A stretch of 64,000 nt of DNA from Nemopilema nomurai (lineage: Eukaryota; Cnidaria; Scyphozoa; Rhizostomeae; Rhizostomatidae). Below, in pieces: positions 50,101 to 62,100 of the stretch. The stretch covers positions 558,001 to 622,000 of the forward strand of contig PEDN01001354.1 in assembly GCA_003864495.1 (NCBI GenBank), in the 5' to 3' direction. Under the pieces are notes generated by a model that saw only the letters and a list, made by a program, of their open reading frames with translations, searched no databases and had not been told where the DNA came from. Each line of letters begins with the position of its first letter. Position 1 is the first letter of the stretch. A program made the position numbers and the translations under genes.

Positions 50101-53100
50101 AGATTCTTGACAGCAGATGACAAAATGAGGATGACTTAATAATCAGAGATTGTCAGCCGGCAGATAAAATTATCGTTCCATTCTCTCTCGACAGCTTAGT
50201 GCTTAGCTTTGGAAAATCTTCAAAACGTCTTAGAACATCAAAGGACTCCATGTTGCTTTGCCAGCTTAATCTATTTTATCGCTTGCAAGCACCTGTAGCT
50301 TTATTTCTCAAAAAGGTTTGGGAGGCAAACATCATCCTTGCATAAAATAATTCTTCCTTAAAGAGTTCGTCTTTTTTCAACGCTCTGTCGCATTTTGGAA
50401 GGCGGGCGTTAGTACAACCCTTTAAGGCAGGTGATAGTACCACCTTGCAAAGAAGACTTTGGCACTTTTTGATCTGACTGAAATTGTACCCTCTCTGGAG
50501 GAATAACCAATACATACCGAGGTATGCGTAAAAAATTTTGAAACCCAGTGATTTAGTGGTGGGAAATAGAACAAGAATCAAAGACTCCAGTAATAATTTT
50601 TCTGGATCGTTCTCATTAAGCGTTTTCCGGACTTTCAAGAAAACCCGATCAAGTATTACTCATTCTCATCTTCCACAGCTTTCCATGGAGGGCTTTGCTT
50701 ATTATCAAAACTTTAATGATGATCCTTGGGCGATCCCAATGAATTAATCTTTTTTGTTCGCTCGCATCATGTGTAACATTTTTATACTCTTAATTAATTT
50801 ATGCAATGGACGTTTCTAGTTTATAATTTAGAGGATTATTCAGTCTCTAGCGAGCGTGTTTCTGAAGCTCCGAGGTCAATCTATTTCGGTAATTGCTTCG
50901 ACTTTCCAAGCCTCGTCACGGATGTTTGCTAATCTACTTTTTCTTACGTCTCAAAGCCTAATATTGAAGCACAGACTCCAACGCACAGTAGGAAGTGACC
51001 AAGAATAAAATGTTTCTTAATTCTAGCGTGGGCACAAAAATCAAGACTCGAGTCATTAGAACAGATCCCTTAGATAAAAATATTGATAGAAAGCGATGTT
51101 CATTCATAACACCTAGATTTTTTAGCCTCTAACTACCACAAGGCCTTGATAACGAAGCGCAGACTCAAACGTATTTAACAATCACGGAAGATCAGAAGTT
51201 CGTAAAGAAATGTGGGCGTTTGTATCGATCATCGATCGTCCGATAAGTTTCACTAAAAGAATGGCTTAAAAATGTGTTTCCATTCATTCAGTAGACCCCT
51301 CTCAGCTCTTTGTTGACGTGTCATATCAGAAAACGATTTTCCATCGTTCTAAAACGTTTTCAGAGAATGCAAATACAAAGCCAAAATCAGCTAAGAGACC
51401 GACTAAAACTTTTGAACGACTTTAAATGAAAAAGTAGAACTTTTATAAATTGTCATTTATCTTCACAAAATCCACTAGAATTATCGATCAACATTTGGTT
51501 TGACATTTATATGCGCTTAAACGGATTAATATAAAATGCCCTACAAATCGTGGATAATTATCAAGATCAAATAATGATTTTTAAAATCATAAACCTAAAA
51601 AACAGGAATTTTCTATAGAAAGAAATAGATTTGCAGTTAATCAATCTTTGGCATAAATGACAAATAAGATGCTGATTGATTTGAACAGATTCGCTGAATC
51701 TATAGAAGATGACTTGTTTCTTGGCTGAAACAGCACATAGTATCATGAGGTGATGGAGCCACTCGAATAATGTCACGAATATCGACTTTCGTAAACATCA
51801 AGTTTTTATCTTAGGCCAAATCAGGCCTCAACTACCACTTGGATATGAAAAGTCCCCCTCACTTCATCAAAAATTATTTACCTGTCTTCTTAGCCTCGTG
51901 CTGAGACAAAGAAGCATTAAAGCCCCGTTTACACGAGAGTAAAAGGAACGGATCCAAAAGATCCGGATCTTTTAGGTACGATATGGGTACGATGCACAAG
52001 CATTTACACGAGATCAGATCCTAAACTATAAAGCGTTTACACGGGAACGGAACAAAAGCGAATCTCTCTTTTTAAGCATGCGCAATGACAAGGTGATTGT
52101 TAATTTTCAATTTGGTGGTCTCGTTTCACTGCCGTGCCTTTGCGGATCCGTATCCACCCGCGTTTACATGGCGCCGATGAAGGAACGGATCCAAATGGAT
52201 TCGCTCTCTAATCGTACCCAAAAAGGTACGGATCTCTTCAAGAAAAGATACAGATCCTACCGTGCCCGTGTAAACGCAAGGCCTATCGTAACCAGTTTGG
52301 GTACGGATCTATGCGGATCCGTTCCCGTGTAAACGGGGCCAAAATCGCACCACAAAGTACACTGCGCGTATTAAACTAGTTGAATATGTCATAGTTTCTC
52401 GCAGATACAACGCCCACACCATCATATCACGTGCCAGTTTTTTCAGTGAGAAACAAGTACCTAATGGTACCATACCATGGAGGTAGATGTTAAAATGAAG
52501 GCAGTCGAACAACAAGAGCAAAGCTAGGCCATTGTAGCAGAACGCGGTCGGCGAATCTAATGTGACGGAAATTACAAGCGCACGGTGAAATCATTCGATG
52601 CTCCTGTGCAATGGTCCTCGCGTATAGTGGCGATCATCATTATAAAAAGGGGATAATAGAATAAACTGTTAGTAGTAGGAAGGTGGCAAGAGAGGAACCC
52701 GCCACTAAGGCGCATGACGTCGTGGCACAGAACGATATGCCCCTAACGCAGTGGCGTAGCTAGAGGGGGGCAGGGGGGGCAGCTGCCACCAAACTTTTCC
52801 AGCTGCTTGTCGGAAAATTTACCACGTGGAAACTTAACCACGTGGAAAATTTCATCAATAGATATCTTTTTCAAGTTTGAACCTTAGAAGAAAATCAAGT
52901 CAATTTTTTAACTGTTATTGATGAGCTTCACGCGCATTTCATAAAACCACTCAATTCCACGTTCCTTTGAAGCGACAAATAAATGGAAGCAACCACCAAA
53001 CTTCAAAGGTTTTGGTCAGAAAATTTGTCAACATCACTAAATTTCGTCGGAATATTGTCGGAATTTGACCGACTTTCGCCCCTCCATCGCCAAATCGTAG

Positions 53101-56100
53101 CTACGCCACTGCCCTAACGGACACCTGCCATGTCCCGATCCGACTTTGTAAGCCGTGAACCATGCCTTCATATCTCAGTCAATCTTTATCATGCTTTGCT
53201 TGCTTATAAGGTACTTTATGGTGAGTTTCCAAAATATGCATGCGAAAATCCGGAGCATTTAGAGCTTTTGCTACGTCAATGGGTACTCAAATCACACTAA
53301 TGTCAACTGAACAGGATAACAGAATTAACCAAACCAAACCTAAGCCATTCTGATTCCTGAGTTGCTAGGCGAGCCATTTCTGTTCGATGCTTGGAATGTA
53401 TTAAGCCCTGCAATCAAATTTGTTCATTGGTTAAACAATTGCATAGAAAGCAGTAAAACACACTGCGGAGCTCGAAACCTAGCATCCACTGGATCTCCAA
53501 ATAATACCTTGATAGGCAAAACATTGTATGAATTTAACAGCACGACTGTTACATAACATAAGCTAAGGCCTGGTTATCCGATTTAACAGGCGACAAAATC
53601 TGCTATCTGCACATTTGACATTATAGGAAATGGCTTTTATGCTGTGATGAAGTTAAAAATGTACAAAGCTTATAGTCATCATCATTTGTTTTGTACATAA
53701 GGCGTTCTTTCCAGTCAAGCATCATAATTGAGAGATGGCTGATTCCACCCAGCTTTAATCATAATGCGATTTTCCTAATGAACATTGGCAATTATTATCA
53801 GGGCTTCCATCTCGCGTTCGCAAATATCCACCTAAGGAGTTGCTTAGTTTCAATGATTTCTTGTCCGGCTTTAATCTTTCTGTCTTCCAGGGCTCCAATA
53901 AACCCAAGGCTCTATTTGTGTTTTCTCAACAAAATCGTTATCCCCCTTTTTAGATCTATCCCCTTTAAAACATTCATCTTATTAATTTTCTTATCATTAT
54001 CGTACAATCTGCGTTGCAAGCCTGAAAAGTTCTTGAAGTGACGTCATCAAATTCCCTCTTCCACTTGCCAATCAATGCCAATGTAATATTGTGCTACATG
54101 TATCGATATAATGATTTTTCATCAATATGCATCACTTATGCCCTATCACCCTTTTGATATTTTGATAAAAGAATTCCAGATAGTTAAAGTAACAGCGTAG
54201 AAGAATAGGCCGTGTAGTATATAATGGTTTTTCAAAAAAATTACTGTATGTATAACTTATAATGCAATATAAAGATTGCAATACTGGTATATGCTCTGCT
54301 AAACATTGTTGTGGGTATATCATCAATAAAGTGTTTTTTAGAAATAACAAAACAAAACTTTTTAAAGGCAAGAATGGCTGCCTGCATACCTGTTTGTTGT
54401 ATGCATCATTGACGGGTGAAATAATGCCAGCTATTACTTCAAAAGCGCCAGTTTTATTCAAAGCATCTCGAGCAAGCTCTGAAAGCGAAGAGAATCTCAT
54501 TAGGCTTATTGTTAACAATCAAAAGACTTGCCAGTGTCAAAATTTATACAACACCACCTTAGATTCGTTTGCGAAATAAAACTTTGAGCCTCCCCATGAT
54601 AATGTAAATATGACGCAATTTTAGGTTACCCTTAGATCCAGTATATGCTAGGTTAGCTTGACAAGAAAAGATGGCGTTCGATGAAGAAGTATTTCGCATA
54701 AGAATTTGATAGGATGTGAGGGTCAACTTAAAAATATTAATCTCAATATAGAAATTAAGATGAATCCACCAGGTTATTATACGGTTCTATGGCACTTAGT
54801 GCATCTTGAATTAGCCTAACCCAGTTACTTTTGAAACCAGTATTAGACGATTAGTTGTTGCCATAAGTCGAGGTATTTTAATAATGGCATAGAACCTGGC
54901 TGCCACCATCATTGTATAATTCTGAAAAATAGTCAGGTTTGACAAACAAAGAAGAAATGGAGAGATCAGTGATTTGGAATGCTTATAGATCAAATTAAAA
55001 ATAGGCGTTTTGACTGGGAAATACAAAACATCAAAAACAATTTTCGAAAACTCATGTTTTCGTTTACATTACAAACCACCTCAGAAGTACAATACGTTAC
55101 AAACCTACTTAGATGATAAAACTCACAAGACGAAGGCAGCTAACTCAATTGACAAAATTCAAATGGAGGTTAATTCAAGATCGCGTTTGTATATGGAAGC
55201 TGGATTCGGTATAATACCATGGCAAACAGATCAACATTCCTACTTACAGCATAATCACACAAGCACATATCAGGTAGGGAACAGGGCTTAACAAGCAAAC
55301 GAAAATAAACTTGAAACCAGTTCTTGAGCACAAATACTGACTCTTATCACATGGCAAGGTGTCTGGAAAACTTTTGATAGGAATCTGGTTAGCTTTTCAT
55401 TAGAGTTACAATTCGGAGTTCCAGTAGAGTTTTCACTGTTTATTAGAACATGATTTCCGGCTTGATTTTCGGTTTTGTTTACAACTAACAGTTAGGACAA
55501 TTAGAAGTAATGCTAGAAGCGTGTGTTGAACCATAAAGCCAAGTTATCACTGGGAATATTAAAAAAAGTGCATCAGCATTACCTTGACTTTTCAGATTCG
55601 ACGACATAAAGTTGATTTTGAACGAAATTGTTACATAGATTTTAGAAACTTTAAGGACACGTTTTATAATTTCTATTAATTTCTTATTGCGTAGTAAGCT
55701 GAAAGGACCCCGGGAAGATTAGCAGTTAGGACAACCAGTTTCATCCTCCATAAATAAAGTTTATCAACCAATCAATCAATCCTAAGTATAGTATAGAAAC
55801 AATATCCCGGATTGATTAATTAAAACTGTTGACAAAATAGAATAAAATTCAAATTTTTCAAGTTTTTGTTTCTAAACATGTGTGAACCGGCGGCCTTTCG
55901 GTATATAAACAGCGCCAAATGTTGAATCATCGATAAGGAAAAAAAAATTCTAAGTATAGTTTATCGCGGGAAAGAAGCAATCACGTGTTGATGCCACGTG
56001 CTTCAGAAGCATGACTTTTGCCAATTCTTTCATTGAGCATGTGACGAGAGTCTATAGCCTAGCTTTTTAATTGTTTTGTTCCGTGCATAATGCCTAAAAC

Positions 56101-59100
56101 GCTTGCATTGCGCATAAAAAACATGTTTATCCAGACCTTAAGTGTTTATCTGAAAGAGGCCGACACTTAAAAAAACATGTTATTTATGCGCAATGCAAGC
56201 GTTTTAAACATTGTGCACGGAAAGGTAGTTTTCAAGAGTTTCGATCTTACATCTGTCACCTATAATCGTGATTTAAGCTTTCTTTTTGATAACAATAAAC
56301 TGGTTTTGAATACCCATAAAATTGAGTGAAAAGACAAATGCAAAAGAGCTATTGCAGGCAAGGAAGTCTAGTCTAATTTATAAAAATTTAATTGAAACAA
56401 GGATAAGATCCAGTGCATTCATGAATTCCCACGGTTGGCAATAGAAAACATTATGCTTCTAGCCATCTTTCTGACGAAGACATTATTTAGAGTACATAAA
56501 CCTCAGGCTGGATCCTTTCTAAAGTTGAATAAAAATAAGAGGATTTTCTACAACCAATTAAGAAGTCGATAAAACTGGTAAACAAGAGACACTTAGCCCT
56601 AGAAAGATCTTTGTGTTGCAACGAAACCGATAATGTCACATGTCCAATGGGAGGGAGTTCACAGATCGACATGAGGATATTCATTCGACCAAATCAGATA
56701 CGAGGCACGTTAAAGATTGCGCAAAAAATTAACGAAATACATGATTCACCGAATGGCACTCCCAGAAAGACGCAGTTGTTCAAATACCATATCAATCCAT
56801 ATCAATCGCCAAAATTTGCAATTCATGGCGACAAAAACAACTAATAATTGCAGAAACAAATGACAAAATATTATGGATAGTACCAATAAGTAAACAGTTA
56901 TTGAAAGCGGGATGTCCTGTCTTATAAGTGTTGGCAGCAGGACACTTTCTATCCACTAGCTGAGGCTTGGATAATATGATATATGCTACCACTATAGGCA
57001 TTTATTATATGTCAGATGGCAGAAAGAAAATCGATAGGGAATCAGAGAGCGGGGGGGGGGGGGTGTATCGTTGGGTTTGTTGTCAACATGTCCCCTAGAA
57101 GTACCATGTACTCGGGTTGAGCAAGGAAAAGCCAGACGTTAAATGTGCACTCAACGTGGGGGTAGAAAACTTCACCAGAGATTCATTTAAAATTGAAGCA
57201 GTGGCTCTAAAACTGAAAAGCTACCCACATAAATAGAGAAGAGATTTTATTAAAAAAAATTGGAGTTCACTCATTTATTACGTATTGCGTGTCTTGTACT
57301 CTTATTATGAGAGCTGAATAAAATTCTTTACTCTTCTACACTTCTTTGTGTGAGAACAGACAAGTTTATCAGATCGTCAAAAAATTTCAATTGAAACTAG
57401 GTTATATCTCTTATACCCACAGGAGTGTTGGCTGAAAATCTTTTAGATGTAAATATCACTTCTTTACTTCCTATACTTACCGATTTCCAAAACAGTGTCT
57501 GCGTGCACACAGTCTGCATACACCGATCTGAAAACATCATGAAGAAGTATGGGATGAAGATTCGTACCCGCAAGAGAACAGTGATAAAGCTCAGAGTACG
57601 ATATACATGTCTGCCAAAAGGCCTTGGAACACCCCAAGTCTTCTCTCCTGTCTTTTGCACTTATCATTAGTGACGCACCAATGCCTTTTCACCCCCCTCT
57701 CCAAGATAATTTTGGTAACAAAGTATATTATCTAATCTCTGGGAAAAGAGTTGCATGCAAAAATGTCAATTTATTTGGCAGCAGGATAACATTGCTTGTA
57801 AAGGGGTGGACGGAGATGGGTAATTGTCGTTAGTGTTGCAACAATTTTTGGACGTGGTTTTCTCGTTACAATAAAGTAGAAATTCTTAAAGTTTCAAAAC
57901 AACTTTACATGACCATTTATAAATGAAAAGACTTTCAAATATAAGCTCAAATCCTGTCAAATTTGACTACAAATCGAGGACGCGTAAATTAGACCATAAA
58001 CCTCCATCATATAAACAGCCTGGTCACATTTCACTGCCGCCATGGCTCATACGACTGCCATTTTCTCAATGATTTAAATGAAATGGGATTCAATTTCTCT
58101 ACAGCCTCAATTACTGTATGACCAACCGGCCTAAACTAATGATGGAAACCTGCAGCCTCGTTCACATACGTTTGTACTTGCTCAACACCTGAGTATTTTC
58201 CGAAGCATGCTTTAGAGCCCAGAGCGATTAAGCTTAAAAACTAAATTCAGTAAAATATTTATCAGAAGCAGAATTTACAGAGCTTAAGGCTACAACTACA
58301 TCATCTTTAGATTATAGAGATTTAGCAAAATAGAATATTTGACAATTTACAACCTGTTTCGGACTTTTAGTGAAATTTTCTACAACGGAGAGGCAATGCG
58401 ATACCATATCACTGAACACATAAACTAGACAATTTCTACTGATTACATGGAATCCATTACAAGGCAGAGCCCAGCAGCATATGGGTTTCTTTCGTGAAAC
58501 CATTGATTCACTTGCAGCTGACTGAAGACCACAGAACGCCTGCCCAAAGACAAAGCCAAAAGGGATACATTTATCTGAGTACGGATTTTTATTATCGTTG
58601 ATCAGATTTCTCAGATTAGGATTAAAATTGAACAAAACTTCACCCATGACGCACCTGTCGAATGACAATGTGGCACGGCTTTGCAGTGAATAAATTATTA
58701 AGACAAAATTGTATCTCGCTTGCTGCATACTATTTCCTTTCCGTGACAAGTATTTCGTATTTTCAAATAAAACATTCAGCCTTTGAAGGGGAAGGGCGTT
58801 TCCAAGTCATTGAGAAGCATGTGTTTGAAATCCTTAGTTGCAAGGACTCAATATTCCGAAGCCATACCCCTTAGACTTCTAGCAGCTGGCAAATTCAGTA
58901 TCCCTATCTGACAACAAGTTTAAGGACCATTCAGGATTTCTTCATATACAGCCACTGCGATTGAAAAACTTATAAGGGGTTTTTAGACTTTCACTGTCCA
59001 ATCTGCAGACTTCAATCAAATAAAAGACGGAAATTTGCTATAACCAACAAATGATAAAAAGACGGAGACGACATCTAGAAATAATATGTAAGATCGCAAA

Positions 59101-62100
59101 TGGAAATCAGAAGCGTATAACAGTATAAAAACGAGGGGCACTGTAAAGTGACACTTTATTAAGTAAATGGTATGCATCATGCATCAACATAAAAGCAGCA
59201 GTGAAACTGAAAGGAAGCGAATCGAATGGGTGTCGACATCTTAAGTGCTAAAGCGAAACTATTTTATGACGTCACTTTGAAAAGGGAGCTGTTTTTATAT
59301 ACGGAAAATTTCGGATGTTTATTAATCCAGCAAACTGCCAATAGGGCACTTTCCGTGAAAAATGAGTAAAATGTAATGCAGTAACAGCAACTTAAGTAGT
59401 TGTGCCCCAAAGGCACTGGGCTCCTTTGTCAGATTGGAAGTCTAAAATGTCAGGTATAGAAAGTTTTACAAGACCTGCAAAGACTATTCTGCCATTAGGT
59501 CTAATGAAGAATGAAATTTGTTTGGTTTTGTCATTTAGAAAATAGCATCTTCCTTCAAGCTTTGTTTTCCATATGGACCAATAATGCTGTAAAATCTTTT
59601 CTTCAAGAGCTTTTGTGAGATCTTCAAACTTTGCTAGTCAGTCATTTTAAGTAGAAGCATTGTCCAATATCAGCATATGTCAAATATTTGCAGGCAAAAT
59701 ATGTATTTAGAGAAAAGGGGTGGGTGGGGTTAAATTTGGTTTAAAAAACCCCAGAGAAGGGTTTGGTAATCAGCTTTTGAGACCCCAACCAAACCCTTGA
59801 ATATTCATGCTACTAAATTGTTGCATGATTAATTATTCAATTTTCTTTATGTTTCTTCAGTTCAGCAAACAAGGCTACTTGAAAAAGAATTGGTTTAAAT
59901 ATGAATATTGCGGAAAAATTTATAACATTGGCAAACATTGGAAAACATTGCCAGAGAACAAATAAGGTGTTATGGAGCATTATCATTAGAGTTATAAATT
60001 CAATTTGGCTTTAAAAATGGATACAAGATAAGTGTTAAAAGGCAAATATGAATCTTGTTTTGTTACATAACAACTGAAGCCAATATTTTAATAGTTGATG
60101 ACATTCTGCCACTTTGCAAAAATTGACACCTTTAAAATAATGGGATCCTTAACAGGTTTAACCAGAAATCAGTCACAAGTGCAAAAACTCATACACTGGT
60201 TGCTCTGATAGCAACAGCGTAACAAAACAAACATAAACATTGTGCAATATTGCTACTTGATCAGAAAGAATGTGAATGCATGTTATGCCCATGAACAGAA
60301 AAAGAAATTACTAATTACAACAGACATCTGGCAACAGAAATGCAATATGAAAAGTTCTTTTATGAGCAAGGAAAAGGGAAAGTTTCTGAAAATTAGCAAT
60401 TGATTAATTTAAAAGAAACCAAGAGCAAAAGACGGTAGCTTAAAACTTTAATCTTGAACCTACAGATCCCTAGTCTCTAGCCCAAACACTACTTCAGTTA
60501 AAATAAAAACCCATTGAAATTCTTTTATAATATGGAATGACTTATAATACTGAAAGTAACAGGTATGTAGTAAAAAAATAAAAAACCAATAAAGAAGCAC
60601 AAGATTATGAAACATTAGATGGTTCTTATTTCTCACACAAATGGGTTTTTAAAATTAAACAGCAGTGACAAAAAGCCAGCAAAGCATGAATCTATAATTT
60701 ACAATATGAGGCAAGATTTGAGAGCACCCCCTTGATACAGGAGGAAATATTAATACTCATTATAACTTGTACTGGTACAAAATCACTTAGGTGTTTTCTG
60801 ATCACATCAAGCTTTGCAATACAAATGAATGTTTTGCAAGGATATATATATATTAATCAGGAGCTTGCAAATACCAAGATGATCTGGACAAAAACTGTTG
60901 AGGAAAAACAGGAAGTTTACCCAGAAGGACCAAAGAGACCCAAATGACCAAAGAGCAGTTTTCAAATATTTAGTCAAAATGAAGAAAATAATATATAAAA
61001 GGAAATGACTTTAATTCTGACTTCATCCCTAGACAACTATGCATACTTCTTGATGCTTTCAACCCTATTTTTAATAAATTAACTGAAATGCACACACACA
61101 TATAGAAGTGGAGGCTTGCATTTGACTGGTCTATTTGAATTGCAAAAATTATTTCATTTCCCTCTGATTGATAATTTGACTTAATTGGAATTCCATCTGG
61201 CACTAATCTGCCATTCAGTCTAAACTATTTTGAAATCAAATAACATAGATTGATCAAAAGCAAAGGGTGTGATCTGTTTTGCATTCATTTCCTTTTCTGT
61301 ATAGTTCTGCATAAAGTTGTTTAATATTTAATAATATTAGTATTTCAGCAGTGCCAAAGCAGGTAAGAACTTATTATCTATTCATATCAACCTCACTTAA
61401 ACAGGCTTTTTGACTAAAATGGCCAGGAAGTTTGCAAATTGGTATCATAAGACAATACTTGATTTGCTTTGGAACAACAGAAATCAAAGATTGGTGAATC
61501 ATTTTCTCATAAAGAGAGAGGAAAGCACCATAGGCATCTTTCAAGCTAAAGAAATCACAAAATCCTCTTTGCACCTGGATATAATTAAATTTGATTAGCA
61601 GGCAGTGCTTAATCACCTGCAGTCTGATGGACAAACCCATCACAAAACCATTCACACCTCAAAACACCTCTTGGACTGATTTGAATAATTCCACACTCAC
61701 TAATGAATGCAAAATAAAATTCCTCATTGAAAGACAATTCGCATCGTTAATTGAGTTGCCACGCTCTATTGTCTCAACAGCGAATGGTTTTTCAAATCTG
61801 ATTAAAGAAAACGGTGCGACTCGGAAGTGCAAACGCGCCTGAATTTGGTGAACTTTGAACAAGTTAGACAAATAAGAAAAGATCGAAGGTCGAATTCACA
61901 CACAAGAAAAGGTTTAATTCTCCAAATCTAGCTAACTGTCAATAAAATGATGATATGGTTATCAAGCTATCTTTTGTGAATTACCAGGAATTCGAGTTGT
62001 TTAGAGAACACAAAGACAACAAGGGCTATGATATCATCCCCCGCCGTTAAGATTAGGTCTGTGAGAATGTGCAGTATGATTGCTATCCAATCGTGGAAAA

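Noticed and set aside
50276..50638. 120-codon minus-strand frame; its TTKSLGF stretch briefly looked like an NMNAT exon
   Set aside because: It lacks the conserved residues. The true exon ([15 protein letters not shown]) was found at 53340-53407 with the correct phase.
56590..56684. [12 protein letters not shown] on the minus strand as a candidate NMNAT nucleotide-binding motif
   Set aside because: It has no GSFNP sequence. The genuine motif is contiguous with the start codon at 62307-62385.
58312..58749. 145-codon minus-strand open frame in NMNAT intron 1
   Set aside because: No recognised domain, no clear splice sites and an intronic position. It is most likely chance or an old element.
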